A program made the translations under genes and the position numbers. Below, one piece after another: positions 37,728 through 49,825 of a stretch of DNA of 64,000 nt. The first letter of the stretch is position 1, and every line of letters starts with the position of its first letter. The stretch spans positions 22,738,148 through 22,802,147 of the forward strand of contig NC_082687.1 of assembly GCF_949987515.2 (NCBI RefSeq). Reading direction: 5' to 3'. The notes beneath the pieces were generated by a model. It worked only from the letters and a program-made list of their open reading frames with translations. It was not told the DNA's origin and did no database searches. The stretch comes from Delphinus delphis (taxonomy: Eukaryota; Chordata; Mammalia; Artiodactyla; Delphinidae).

Positions 37728-38714
37728 GGAGGTTAAATTAAGCAAAACGCCAAAAAACAAAATCGAACAAAACTTAAGACACCATAGTTTGGATCTTACC
37801 TTCTCTAAACACACACATTTGACAATAATGGAAAATAAATAATCAAGTTTGGGAGAAAGCAAAATAATTGTAAAGGAATATACATGTACAGACATACCTA
37901 TCCATACACTCCATGAGGCATTTGCATGAATATGTACACATATAAAATGTTACATAAAATAGGAAAAATTTAAAAACAGTAGAAATTCATTGTTCGTTTC
38001 TTTCAGAGCCCCTCCCATACATCTGTATATTATAAAACATAACATCATGTGTCTGTCTAGGATCATCGGAGTCTTATGCTGTACGTTTCACGACAGCACT
38101 ACTGTAAATGTGGCAGAAGTAATAAACAAAAAGGAAACATAAATTCTCTTTTTATGGATAAATTCTTATACATCTGCATTCAAGAAACTTTGGTCACATC
38201 CACTATGATAAAATTATAATAAATGCTTGCTTAATTTGGGGGGGATTACACGTGGAAGGTTACAAAAGAAACAACAGAGCAGTTGCTAAGATGAGCTGAA
38301 TGTTTCTGTGGCAAGGCAATGTGACCTATACTGAAATAAATGTGAATTCTAAGTAAGGTTTTCAGCCTTTCAAGCAAATCACAATCTATCACTCACTATT
38401 ACTCTGAAAGTTACTTGTCTCAGATATACTCTAAAGCTTAGACTGCATTATATTCACTAGTTTAGGTGGATTCCACTCGGAAATAAATGGTACCAGGTTC
38501 ATATTTAGCATCCATAAAAATATAAGTCATCATCATGAATCAAAATCTCAACAAATAATTATTGAACCTCTCTACTATGTCACAGGCATATAAAATTGAA
38601 TTTTAAGATTAAAACATTAATAAAAAGTAATTGAGGCCCCTAAAACTCTCCAAAAGATAGAATATAAAATGGAGAAGAAAGCAAAGATGCTATGAGACCA
38701 TTAGCTTCCTATCA

Positions 38715-38915
38715 GGCAGCACAATAAAAGCAGAAGCAGCTCTGGAGTCAGACTCAACTGAATTCTAATCCTACTTGTACAGTTAGTACCTGCGGAATCT
38801 TAGACAAGTTGCTATAAAACTGGGATGATAAAGCTGCAGGAATTAAATGATATAGTGCAGGAGAAGCACCCAACATATCCCTTGCATGCTAGTAGATGAT
38901 CAATAAATAACAAGA
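38715..38915 (+). mobile_element. MIR SINE
   Basis: 'ctctggagtcagactcaact', 'ggaatcttagacaagttgct' and 'tagtagatgatcaataaata' give head, core and tail of a MIR. Confidence 0.8.
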
Positions 38916-39694
38916 TTTTTCATTAACAGTGTTATTAGTAATATCAATTGCAAGATGTTAACCCTGTTACTATTTTAAAAATTGGGTAAAGAACCTATTA
39001 CTATAGTTAGCATATGAAAAATTCACGATAAATGCTCGTTGAATGAACAGTCACTGAATGAAGCCCGAACTGTGTGGAGACAGGCAACAAAGGTCAGATA
39101 AGGTCAAAGCACCTCTATCTGTCTCAGTTCTTCTGAGAAGGATTTCCTAAGAAAGAATTTTTATCCCTGCCTCTTTTTCTGCCTTTGCGATTGTTTGACT
39201 ACTTTAAGAGCAACGTAATTTTTCCCCTGATCTCTAGCGCCATTGCCAGAGAAAGATATGCTTCTCCATTCTGTAATTAAATAGGACAGTATTATGATGT
39301 TCTAAATTTCTGCTTGTTATGATTCCAAGAGACTCAGGTCAGGTTGGTAGAACAAATAATTGTTAGGTGCTTGGGCAGTAAACCAGGCTCAGGGCCATGG
39401 TTCTGGGGTGAGAACAGATTCCCCAGGTTTCCCTTAGTCTCCATTCCCCCCTAACCTAGCAGGCTGGTTCTCACTTTCTGCCATCATGGCTAACATTCCT
39501 GAGTTCTCCATGGCCATTAACACTCATTAGGTCTTCATTTGCGATAAATCCAGGCACTGTGGTGAAATCAACGTGGAAGACACCTTGAACGAGTGGTCCT
39601 GGACCTCCGTCCTTGCTTTGTTCTGCCATTACCAAGTCACGTGACACAGGACATGTTTTAACTAGATCTCGGTTTTCCCCTTGGTCAATGGGGA

Positions 39695-39925
39695 CAAAAA
39701 GTGAGTCATTAAGAGCACAGGATTTGTAGTCAGAAACGTGTGGCTTCACGCCTTGGCTTTCTTATGTTAAGAGCATTGTAACTTTGCGCAAATTACTTAA
39801 CTGCTTTCTACACCTCAGTTCCTTAGTTTATAAAATGACAAAAGGAATAACATCATACGCTGATAAGGGTCAATGAAACAACATCTCTAACATACTTATC
39901 AGAGCATAAAACACATAATGTCTCA
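39695..39925 (+). mobile_element. MIR SINE
   Basis: 'gagtcattaagagcacagg', 'gcgcaaattacttaactgc' and 'cacctcagttccttagttt' match the MIR order. Confidence 0.8.
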
Positions 39926-42532
39926 TAGTATCTTCCCCCTCCACCTCCTCCTCCTTCTCTTCTCATTAGTATTACTATTATTGTAATATTAACCAGTGTC
40001 TTCCACGTCTGCAATTGTAATCCGCTATACAAGAATCTTAGCTTGTTTACAGTACAGTATGGAAGTCAGGAATAGATAGTAATGAGCTAGAAAACGAAAC
40101 AGAAAGGATGATTCAGATCTAAAGGAAGTCAGAGTAGACAGGAACTACCAAATGTAAACTAGAAAAACAAAGCAGATGTCATAAAAAGGTACCAGGGTTA
40201 ATACTAAATAAAGACACCGACTGGGATACTAGAACGCTTAGACAGAAATTTAGTGGCTATGCATTTAAATGAAAATGAGTTACATGAGTGGGAACCACTT
40301 TCTATATCGGAGGCATTCTCTCCGATACATGCAAACAAATTTTAGCCTACAATTTCAAAAATGCACGGTACCATATTTCATGCAATTTGAGTCTAAGTCT
40401 ATAAATAAGACACACACTTCTTGCCCTTTTAAGTTTTTTGTGGAAAATAAAAATTCAACTCAAACTCAAAAATTCCAGTTCACAGTACATAGGACAGGCC
40501 ACATTAAACTATGGTATTCCATGAAACTAGTTTGAGAGTTTGAAATCTGACTTACCTGATAAGAATAAGGGACAGTGAACACAAACAAAACCAGACTCAC
40601 GATCCAAGAACGGTGCCGACAAATACGCCCTTACCCTTATTTCTGTGAATTTGTTTTACAGAAATCTGAGAATTCTACTCTTTAAAAATTATGACCCGAA
40701 TGTAAAAGGAATAAAAGTCAGATAATGTCAGTGCAAAGGAATAGTAAAAACAAAACTAATAACCAAAAAAATGCTTCTTATCCCTGATCTAACGTTTTTC
40801 CGATTCAGTACCTCAGAGGTTGCCAAGTCATTGGAGAGAAGATAAATTACAACAGATGGAAAAACACGAAGCATCAGAAATCAGCAGGTTATGATAAGTC
40901 TATAATGTGTCTTGTTCATAGGGGGAGAAATCTACAAATTTGGCAAAGCACAAAAAGGGAAAAAAATATTAACCTTCCCATTTCAAAGTTGGCTTTCAAA
41001 AATTATTTCTTCTAGAAAATGCAATGCTTTGTTGCTAAATTTGGTTTCCTTTTAGACAATCAAACTCAAATAAATAAGAATCAGGAGTAGTCAAATCAAA
41101 AGTGGAAATGTGTCTTGATTTCCTCTAAATCTGGAATTGTTATATTCCTTTTTCCTTCTAAGTGTAGTACTCTTTCTGTTCCTATCCTTCCTCTAATTGT
41201 GTGTGTTCACATATTTTCATTGCACTAAGGATTTCTGGGTCCCTGATATCGGTTTCAAAGCCAGTGTCTAAATGTTGTGCAGAGGGCTGCGGACGTTAAT
41301 GACAGTTATGATACAATCAATACTGCAGTTTGTGATCAGCAAGGTGAGGAATAAAGTACCATGCACCTTATATAGAAAACACGTGACCTGCTGGTGGTTC
41401 TCAGCAAGCTCAATGTCTGACATCTTATATCATGAATCCAGGGGCACTTGGGTCAAATCTAACTGCCATGCTAGATGGGTAACAGGTATCTTCTAGGATA
41501 CCAGTGACAGTGGCAGATAGACATTTTAGCTGGCACTTACACACTTCCAACAGAAAATAAACACAGCAAAATTTTATTGGGAATAACACCACAAAACTAT
41601 AAAGATTTTTAAATGCCGTCCCAAATAAAATGCAACAACAAAAAATGTTACAGCCGAAAGGAAGCCAAAAAGAAGATGACAGCCTCAGTAGAACCCTTCA
41701 ACACTTATTTTTCTGCATGAACATGTGTTACTTTAAATTATTTTATACCATCTCTTAAGTCAAAATGCTAAACTGTAAGGATCAGGAAAAAGTCAGACAG
41801 GAGACAGCCAGCAGTACAGATTCCACCATAAACCATGACATCTACACTGAAATAAATTGGTTATAATGGGTCCTTAGGGGCTGGGCAGAGGGAAAACAAA
41901 CTTGACACATTGTCTGTTCCCTGACAATGGTCTCTACATTGCATCAAAAGAAGAGCATCTTAAGATTTACAAACAATGTTCTCTACAATTTTTATATTCA
42001 TTTATACTATATAAATATTGTAAGGCAGTGTTCTCCATGTATACATAATTTTAAAGTTATTATATGGTTAGAAAATAACATACTATTTTTCTAATTTATA
42101 ATGAAGTTAAAAAGAAATGATTAATCTATTTAATACTCTTCTTAGTATGAAAACAGAGTGCAGTTCCTAAAGATTGTTGTGTCATCTGTATCAAAACAGA
42201 TTGTACACATACTCAAAAGCATCTCTGATCTGCTGTCTGTTGCAGTGAGTCTGTTTTAACTTATACTTTATTTTTTTAACTTACAGTTTATATTTAATAG
42301 TATAGCAGCAAAATAAACTAAAAAAAGAGAATAATCAGCCTACCCTTTATTATCATAAATCTGCAAGTTGCCTCTAACAAACATATTTCAAACCTAGAAA
42401 CTCACTTGATTTAAAAAGTAACATTTTGATAAGTAACAGAAATATTATTTAGTAACATGCCCATCATTTCTATTTACTCTCTTACTTTCAAGAATTTTAT
42501 CACCTTATTTTTTGAAGTTTCATTTCAAGTTT

Positions 42533-42790
42533 CATCACTTTATTTTTTATTTTATATTGAAGTACAGTTGCTTACAATATTATATTGGCTTCAGGTGTAC
42601 AATACAGTGATTTGATATTTTTATAGATTATGCACCATACAAAGCTATTATATTATTATTGGCTATATTCCCCTGCTGTACATTACATCCCTGTGACTTA
42701 TATAACTGGTAGTTTGTACTGCTTAATCTCCTTCACCTTTTTGTCCATTCCCCACCCCTAACCCTCTGGCCACCACTAGTTTGTTAATAA
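42533..42790 (-). mobile_element. L1 3'UTR fragment
   Basis: Contains 'tattgaagtacagttgctta', 'ggcttcaggtgtacaatac', 'cctgtgacttatataactgg' and 'ggccaccactagtttgtt', standard reversed L1 3'UTR phrases. It ends only 220 bases from the exon B donor. Confidence 0.82.
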
Positions 42791-43012
42791 TGTCAGTTTT
42801 TTTCCCTACAAGAGCTGATAACTTTTGACCATGTGAAACACAGACTTGAATATGAACCTGAATAATTGCTGTTTCCCTGTAACTTGTTGCAGAGGAGAAC
42901 GTAAGCTGTTTGAGAGTTGACATCCAAACACCTGCAAGAATTGTGACTTTCAAACCCAACCAGCCTTCAATAAATATCACAGGCTGTTAAATTTAACAGC
43001 ATTGAGACCCAC

Positions 43013-43092
43013 CTCAGGCTCAGGGTCAGCACTTGCTCCTTGGACTTCAGTAGATCTCCGACTTTAAAACTGGCATAGCCCAGAAAGCTTCG
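43013..43092 (-). CDS. INPP4B: INPP4B internal exon B (80 nt, C2-domain segment)
   Basis: The exon starts after TCTTATTTTCAG and translates as [20 protein letters not shown] followed by VLTLSL plus two bases (AG) of a split arginine codon. It matches human INPP4B residues about 142-168 with three changes by memory: Glu to Asp before LLKSKEQ, and Leu to Val and Val to Thr just after it. The donor is GAG|GTGGGT, weaker than the others because of the G at +3 and the final GT. The [11 protein letters not shown] stretch is the typical late C2 beta strand in which a lipid-binding domain regains its hydrophobic core. Length 80 nt is not a multiple of three, so skipping this exon alone would shift the frame. 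Exon B plus exon C (192 nt) is frame-neutral. Confidence 0.96.
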
Positions 43093-44539
43093 CTGAAAAT
43101 AAGAAAGAATGGTTTCCATTAACTTCTGAGGTTCTCAGAATTTTGTGTCACAGCAATCACACAAAACCAGTCTTCAGAAGAGTGAAATGTTAAATCTATT
43201 AGCCTGACAAATATTTCATTGACAGAAATACAACCATCAGTAATAGATGTCCACTTCATGGGGCGAGGTTGAGGGATGCAAATGCATCCTTCTCATTAAA
43301 AACAGAGATGAATAGCCAGGAAAATAACAAAATGTCTAACACAGAAGCCAGGACTTTTCCATGAACACATTTTCTCCCCACATGAAAACTGAGATAAAAG
43401 AAAAGATGACAGACGTTTAATATTTACCAATGCCGTCCTTGTTCTTATTAGAATTCCTCAAGTCATGGGCAGCAACAACTTTGTATTCCAGATATGAGCA
43501 AATCTGTTAGTTGGAGCTATTTTTATGTGGAATTCTGTGCAAGTTATAAATAGAAATGCTACATTTCTCCCCCATCACAGCAATGTTTAAAAGTATTTGT
43601 TTCCTTTGTTATTTCTACACTAGCATGGGACAATTTCACTCCAACACACAAAAAAGAATGGTACTTATTCAATTACATTTTCTAAAATTGCTTTTTTAAC
43701 CTATCATACAGGGTGTTGACTATCTATGAATATATCTATCTTCTACACTCTCTGACTCATAATATAAAGAATAAAACACTAAATTGGTTTTTCTTTTCCA
43801 GGATAAAAATCTTTCATCTCTTTTTAATATTCCTGGCTGCTTGTGATTTAAAAGTCACAATATTATGGTATACCATAAATAAGATTTCTCATTCTCCTTT
43901 CAAGGTCAAGATGTAAACACGAAAATATCAGTTTCAAACCCGTATTATTACCTATTCCATTGCTGCCTAACACACTGTAATACTTTACAAGAAGTCTACA
44001 CTACATCTTCCAGAACATTCTCTCTTCATAGGTCTGTTGCCAGCCTGCCCTAGAATGAGATGCTGGACTTAAGTCAACTGGCTCTTTTCAGAGGCAAGTG
44101 CGCAGTGATTCCATACATAAGAGGCTGCACCTACACAAAGTGATCCTTGAGCATAGAGAAGACAAGCTTCAGGTCAGAATTTTTCTCCTTCTTTTCAAAG
44201 TTCTAACTTAGAAGAACTGGTTCAAAAATCGTAAAGGCAAACATTTGAAATACAACTCGGTTGTAAGTTGGAGATGCCTATATGTTAGTAATGATAAAAC
44301 CTAATTAATTCACTTGAAACTCGAAGAAGTGGTTTAGATACCAAGTCGCCAAATTGGGGATCATAGAAGACTAAATTATTAGGTGAAGAATGTTATGTGA
44401 AAACAGAAGATTTGTGGAAACAAGCTGTGATGACATGAATGCTGAGAGTGAATCAAGGCAGAGAAGAATTCCAAGAGCTGTATGAACAAAGCCAAAATTT
44501 AGGGTGACTTTTCAGTAAGGGGTAGAGAGTGTCTAGGAG

Positions 44540-44835
44540 AGACCCAGCTGAACAAAAGCACTTATGCCCCCTCAGCAGACAACCTACTAGGACGTCCCTG
44601 TATAAAAGGGCTCCCCTTCTCCACACTGCTCATCTCCATTCCTTATCCTGTTGTATTTTTTCTATTGTCACTTAAATATTATGTATTTCATTGCTTATTC
44701 TGTCCTCCCCTCAAAATAAAAATTGAGATTTGAAGATGCACGACGAGCTTTGTTTTCTGGTAACCTCCCACTGCCTAACACACATTAGGTGTGTGATAAA
44801 TAGTGACTGACAATAAATGAATGAATGAATGGCAT
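44540..44835 (+). mobile_element. L2 3' end
   Basis: The stretch ends 'gacaataaatgaatgaatga', with 'taacacacattaggtgtgtg' before it, as in the L2 terminus. Confidence 0.75.
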
Positions 44836-46429
44836 AGACACTAGCTTTCAAGTAATTTATACTATGAGATATAAAAGAAATACTCCTTCTGCAGATATTT
44901 ATAAACCATTATAATTCACTGACCTGTGGGAAATTAAAACAATTTTTTAGCTTGTGGATTGTATAACGTGGTAGTGAATTTCACTTTAGCATTTTGTATG
45001 TTAAAGAGATGTCTTGCTTATTTCTCTTTCACCAGTCATTAGGGTTATTAATTTAAATTCTACCCCTCACTCATTATCCTCACTTGAAGAAAATGCTCAA
45101 CCCATTTGACCCATCGTGACCAGAAATGTCACGATGCCCCCAAATTTCAAGTTATTTCTTCTCCTTGCCTTTTGAGATTTCTGAAGGAAGGGATGGTTTT
45201 AGAATTAAGAAAACAAACTGCACATGCCATGAATGTTAGTGTGGTCTTTTCAGCAATAGAAGCAGCAGATGTCCCAGACGGGAATGTAGCAACGAGAGAC
45301 AGGTGGAGGGGCTATTTTCAGACATGCGCCCCAGACACACCAGCAGGCACAGCTGCAAGTAGTCTGTGACCACAAGTCATTGAATGTCTCTCCTGCCTAC
45401 CAGGCCGGGAGCTCCTGTGGAAGCAGGACCTTGGCTCGTCCATCTTCTAGCTCAGCCCGTTGTCCGGAACAGAGAGGCTGCATGCTACGCCCACTGCTGC
45501 ACTGAGTGTTTGCAGTGTGCCAAAATGGATGCCTGTGAGTCAACCTTTTCCATCACAACTGTCAGCCACGTGCTTAATCTCAAAGGATATTATCCTTTGA
45601 GAGAGAGCTTACAGAAATCATACAATCCGTTATAAATCAACTTAGGTAATGGCATTACGAAAGGGTGTCAAACCAGAGGAAGTGTTATTTGTTCTAAAAA
45701 TATTTTTAAAATTTATTCTAAAAATAACTGTACATTAGGACTACATGTCACATAAAATGCATTTAATAAAATCCCTCAGTTTAAAGACATTGCCTAATTG
45801 TTTCACATTGCAATACCGAACAATGGACTTGCCTATACTCTTACTTTCTAGCAGGTTTTTATGTGTCTGCTTCGCCTCAGTATAAATAAAACTAGGACCC
45901 TCCACACCCCTGAAAGTGGAAAACACATCATTCATTTACATGAATATTCACTGGACTCCTGGTCAAAGAATGAATTAGAGAGAAAACAGTCTTCTCTATT
46001 ATGAAACCTGAATTCCCATGGAGGGAAAACGGCACACAATGCTAATGCAAAAGAATAATTTAATATAGAGTTATTTTATCTTTACTGTCACTTTAATCAT
46101 AATCATAGAATTTAAGAAAATTATTTCAAAAAATCTGTTTATATTCCAAATATAACTCAGGGAACAATGTTTTCATCTCTCCTTCAGTATTGTTTCTAAA
46201 ATTCTCATCTTCAAGGTTTTAAACTGGGAGATCCAATATCAGGGGAAAATTTTAAAACAAAGAAAAAAAAAATTAAAGTGTCACTAGAGTTGGAGGTCTG
46301 AAGTGTAGTTCTAAATCCATGATTATGTCCAAAAATGGAAATCTGGGCAATTAAATCACTTCTCCCAGGCCCCAGGCTGGCTGTCCACTGACGGGCACTG
46401 TCAACCTCCATTTGTCTGTCTTCTCTCTC

Positions 46430-46610
46430 ACAAATCTGGGACTTGGACAAGTTACTCCACCATACTAGGCCTTAGTTTCTGGATGAAAATGTTGCATAGG
46501 ATAACTGTATCTTTCTCATTGTTATTGTTATAAGAATTAAAGTAATCCAGGCAAAGCACTTAGTACATTGCTGGGAAAATAGGAAGCACTGCATAAATAT
46601 TAGCTTGCAT
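46430..46610 (+). mobile_element. MIR SINE
   Basis: 'gggacttggacaagttactc' and 'gtaatccaggcaaagcactt' followed by 'agcactgcataaatatt' resemble the MIR core and tail. Confidence 0.7.
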
Positions 46611-46934
46611 AGTACTTAAGGAAAATATGCCCAGACGTCAGATGACTTAAATATAAGTCCACTTCAAATACTTTTTGGAAAAGGCCGAGTATTTAAAAAA
46701 AAAAGTCTATGAGAAATTCCTATTATAAAAAAGAAAAATGTATGTTTAAAAATAAAAGTTAGATTCAGGGAAATATAAACTAGAATAAATTCTAGTGGAA
46801 AAAAAAGATACGAAAGTTATGTGGTCCTTAGTGTTGAGCACACGTTACCTATAATTCCTTATAGCTCAAATTTTTATTAGATGATGTGGAATGCTTATCA
46901 GAGGCCAAGAAATGTCTGAATGAAATCAACAAAC

Positions 46935-47085
46935 ATTAAGACTTACTAAGACATGGCCAGTCTGTAGATGAAGAGACAGGAACCCATGGGAGTTAACTGG
47001 CTTACACCTGGTCACAGAACTAGTTAATGTGCAGAAGCCAAGTTAGAATCCAGGTTTCTCGCTCTTCAGTCCAGAATTCTTTCAT
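46935..47085 (-). mobile_element. MIR SINE, reversed
   Basis: 'gtagatgaagagacaggaac' and 'cacctggtcacagaactagt' with 'ttagaatccaggtttctcg' mark a reversed MIR. Confidence 0.7.
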
Positions 47086-47925
47086 CCCCCTCACGCTGTG
47101 CCTCATTTCCAGGACAGGTGGCAATTCCCTTTCCTTCTGACAGGCTCTCTGCCTGCACTCTGTGCGGCTCTGACCTTTCTTGCCTGCTCATGACAATGCA
47201 ACACTCACCATTATCATTCTGGTGCAGGCACCCAAAGCAGATGATCATTAAATTGCCAGATGCACGATTTCAATCACTCACCTGGCTGGAGAGTGATATC
47301 AAGCAGGGTGGAGAATGCAGGGCACCTGTCTCAATCCCTGGCTCTGCTCTACGGGGAGCGTACAAATAAACCGTTCATCCTGCCTGCCCTGGTGGGGACT
47401 CAGCGCAAGTCACAGACATCCAGAATGCTCAGCAGGGTTGCATACCTGCCTGAAGCGGGTCCTCCATGGTCTCGTTCCCCTGGTACTACACAAGGATCCA
47501 GAGGAAGTGCTCCTCCATACACATACCTCCATCGCCTATGTTCATCTCACAAAGCCTTTATTCAAAGTTTAGGTTTCCTTTATACTACAACTTTCATAGA
47601 TCTCCCAAGTTTTTCCAAGTACTGTCCAGAGCTGCATTATCCAGCATGTGCACTAGTTTGTGGCTACTGTGGGTTGAGTTGTGTTCTAAGTGTAAACACA
47701 AACCAGATTTATAAGATGTGATATGAAAAACGGAGTGTGAAATATATCATTACTGATTTCTGAATTGATTACATTTTGAAATGACAATATTTTACATATA
47801 TTGAGTTAAATAAAATATTACAACTAATTTCACCTGTTTTCTTGTTACTCTTTTAAAAGCAAGGGCTGCTAGAAAATTTTAACTTACATATGTGGCATGC
47901 ATTAAATTTCTAGTAGACAGTGTTG

Positions 47926-48330
47926 TTTTTTTATTTTTAATTTTTATTGGAGTATAGTTGCTTTACAATGTTAGTTTCTGCCATGCAGCAAAGTGAATCA
48001 GTCATACGTATACATGTATACCCTCTTTTTTAGATTTCCTTTCAATTCAGGTCACCACAGAGCACTGAGTAGAGTTCCCTGTGCTATACAGTAGGTTCTC
48101 ATGAGTTATCTATTTTATACATAGTAGTGTACGTATGTCAATCCAAATTTCCCAATTCATCCTCCCTCCCCCCTTGGTATCCATAAGTTTGTTCTCTACA
48201 TCTGTGTCTCTATTTCTGCTTTGCAAATAAGTTCATCTGTACCATTTTTCTAGATTCCACATATAAGCGATATTATACAATATTTGTTTTTCTCTTTTTG
48301 ACTTACTTCACTCTGTATGACAGTCTCTAG
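47926..48330 (-). mobile_element. L1 3'UTR fragment with target duplication
   Basis: It runs from a T-rich edge through 'ttggagtatagttgctttac' to 'ctctgtatgacagtctctag'. Imperfect direct repeats 'tctagtagacagtgttg' (47909-47925) and 'tctagaagacagtgctgg' (48326-48343) flank it. It belongs to the same L1 lineage as 8269 and 16185 but is older. Confidence 0.87.
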
Positions 48331-48555
48331 AAGACAGTGCTGGTTTTTGAGGGTAAATGAAGATATCCATAATACTCTGACATATTCTCATAAAACTATA
48401 TACTGGAACTGTGGTGTAGGTTTTAAAAGGTCTTTGAAAACCAGAAGTTTATATGGTGAGGCAGGCTGATACACAGCATCTCCTGCATATAACTTACAGG
48501 ATGGGCCCTTTTTCATACTTTTGTACAGGTACTGTTTCTTCCCCCTCTACCCTAA

Positions 48556-48885
48556 CAGACATGGTTGTGTGGTTTCCCACTCTATAGGAAGGGACAGAGG
48601 GTACATGAACTATATGCGCTGAAAAAATACATGACAAAGAAAAAAGAACTGAGAGAATATCTATTACAACTTGATGAACAGTCCAAAGAACACATTAAAA
48701 TGCAATTTAGGGCAAAGTCATATATTATAAAATTACATCTTTACTATGAATATACCTCACAAGGTCTCAGAGCACAGACTGGTATCTGCTTGACTAAGTC
48801 ATCACCAAAGGTGTGGTTTCATCTAATAGATGCTGCTGAAGAATGCAAAGAAATGTATAGAACATATTTGAAAGATTTATAATAA
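48556..48885 (+). other. Unassigned open reading frame, about 106-110 codons
   Basis: An open plus-strand frame starts after TAA at 48553-48555. It contains GQRVHELYALKKYMTKKKEL, then LREYLLQLDEQSKEHIKMQF, and ends with CKEMYRTYLKDL and TAA. It has no in-frame ATG near its start (the first candidate codon is TTG; ATG at 48561 is in another frame). The Lys/Glu/Leu-rich amphipathic composition resembles a helical protein more than random AT-rich sequence. A pyrimidine-rich stretch ending CCTAACAG sits just before it, like a splice acceptor, and an AATAAA overlaps the stop. I do not recognise the family. It could be a retrocopy fragment, an exon of an unknown antisense transcript, or chance. Confidence 0.3.
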
Positions 48886-49421
48886 AAAATTTTAGCTGAT
48901 TTTTTAAATTGGAGTACTTAGTGGCTAGAGTCCACGGCACATTGTAACGGCAGAGCCATTACCTGCTCTATGTTCTTGGCCAAGAACTTAAATTCTCACG
49001 GATTTTTTTCAGTGTCCAAAAAAATAGTTTGGAGGAGTGATGAGATGTATATTAATCAGCGGTACTTCACAGCTGCTCAAGGCGTGACAATTTTTCTCTA
49101 TCCAGAATATCATGTGCTCTGAGGGTGTTAGAAAAGCCAAGGCATGCTGACTTGTTCTTATTTAGACTCATTCTTATCATGCCTGAGATTTAGTTTGGTA
49201 ATATAATTACCATTTTATTGATTTCTGATGTGTCATAAAATGTACTCGATTCTTACCATGTTATTGCAATTATTTTTAGACACCCCCTCCCTTTTTATTC
49301 TGCTGCTTCTAAAAAAATATAAGATGGCTGGCAAACCAAAATCATGGTATGCTTCCTAATGCATTCAATACATATATCATGATTTGCTAATTTCTGGGCA
49401 CAGAGCTAGGGCTATTAAAGT

Positions 49422-49469
49422 AAACAAAATACACATGATCTTTGCAAACAAAATATACATGATCTTTGC
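49422..49469. repeat. 24-bp tandem duplication
   Basis: Two adjacent 24-bp copies beginning 'aaacaaaatacacatgatct' (49422-49445 and 49446-49469) differ by one base. A degenerate third half-copy follows. Confidence 0.9.
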
Positions 49470-49670
49470 AATCAAAATAAACTAGTCTTTTGTTAAACAA
49501 AATACTAGTTTAACATCTAGTAGGAGAGTGGAGACATTACTAATAAATAATACCCATTCTGCCCAAGTTGCATTCCTAATAGCATCTTGATTTTGTTTAA
49601 ATGGGAATTGTATCCCGATTCCCTTCTACCCAGGGACTCTGATCGTCTCAGTGATTATGTAAGTGGTGGG

Positions 49671-49825
49671 ACAGTTGGCCCTCTGTACCCTGGGGTGCAG
49701 AACCACTGAGATAAAACCCGCAGATATGCAAATCCAACTGTAAGGGACTTGAGCACCCATGGATTTTTGGTATCCGAGGAGGATCCTGGAACCAATCTCC
49801 TGAGGATATTGAGGAACGACTGTAT
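49671..49825 (+). mobile_element. Tigger/MER2-like non-autonomous DNA transposon
   Basis: Starts 'cagttggccctctgtaccc' and ends 'attgaggaacgactgta', imperfect inverted termini. The centre reads 'agggacttgagcacccatgg'. It is shorter than a full MER2 and is internally deleted. It is inserted within another medium-reiterated sequence. Confidence 0.85.

Larger units (their letters stand above)
15012..43012 (-). other. INPP4B: INPP4B intron between exons B and C (28 kb)
   Basis: The longest complete intron here. Recognised content: L1 fragments (16.0-17.3, 22.8-23.0, 24.4-26.2 and 42.5-42.8 kb), CHR SINEs (20.39, 20.71, 22.40 and 29.04 kb), a Tigger fragment (18.8 kb), L2 relics, an RPL5 retro-pseudogene (29.8-30.5 kb), a MaLR LTR (30.7-31.05 kb), several MIRs and a TG microsatellite. 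In 31.1-34.8 kb and 40.0-42.5 kb I could assign nothing. Both stretches are AT-rich with only short random frames. Confidence 0.7.

Noticed and set aside
47260..47721. 153-codon plus-strand frame
   Set aside because: Overlaps other open frames of equal quality, and no family or splice signals were recognised.
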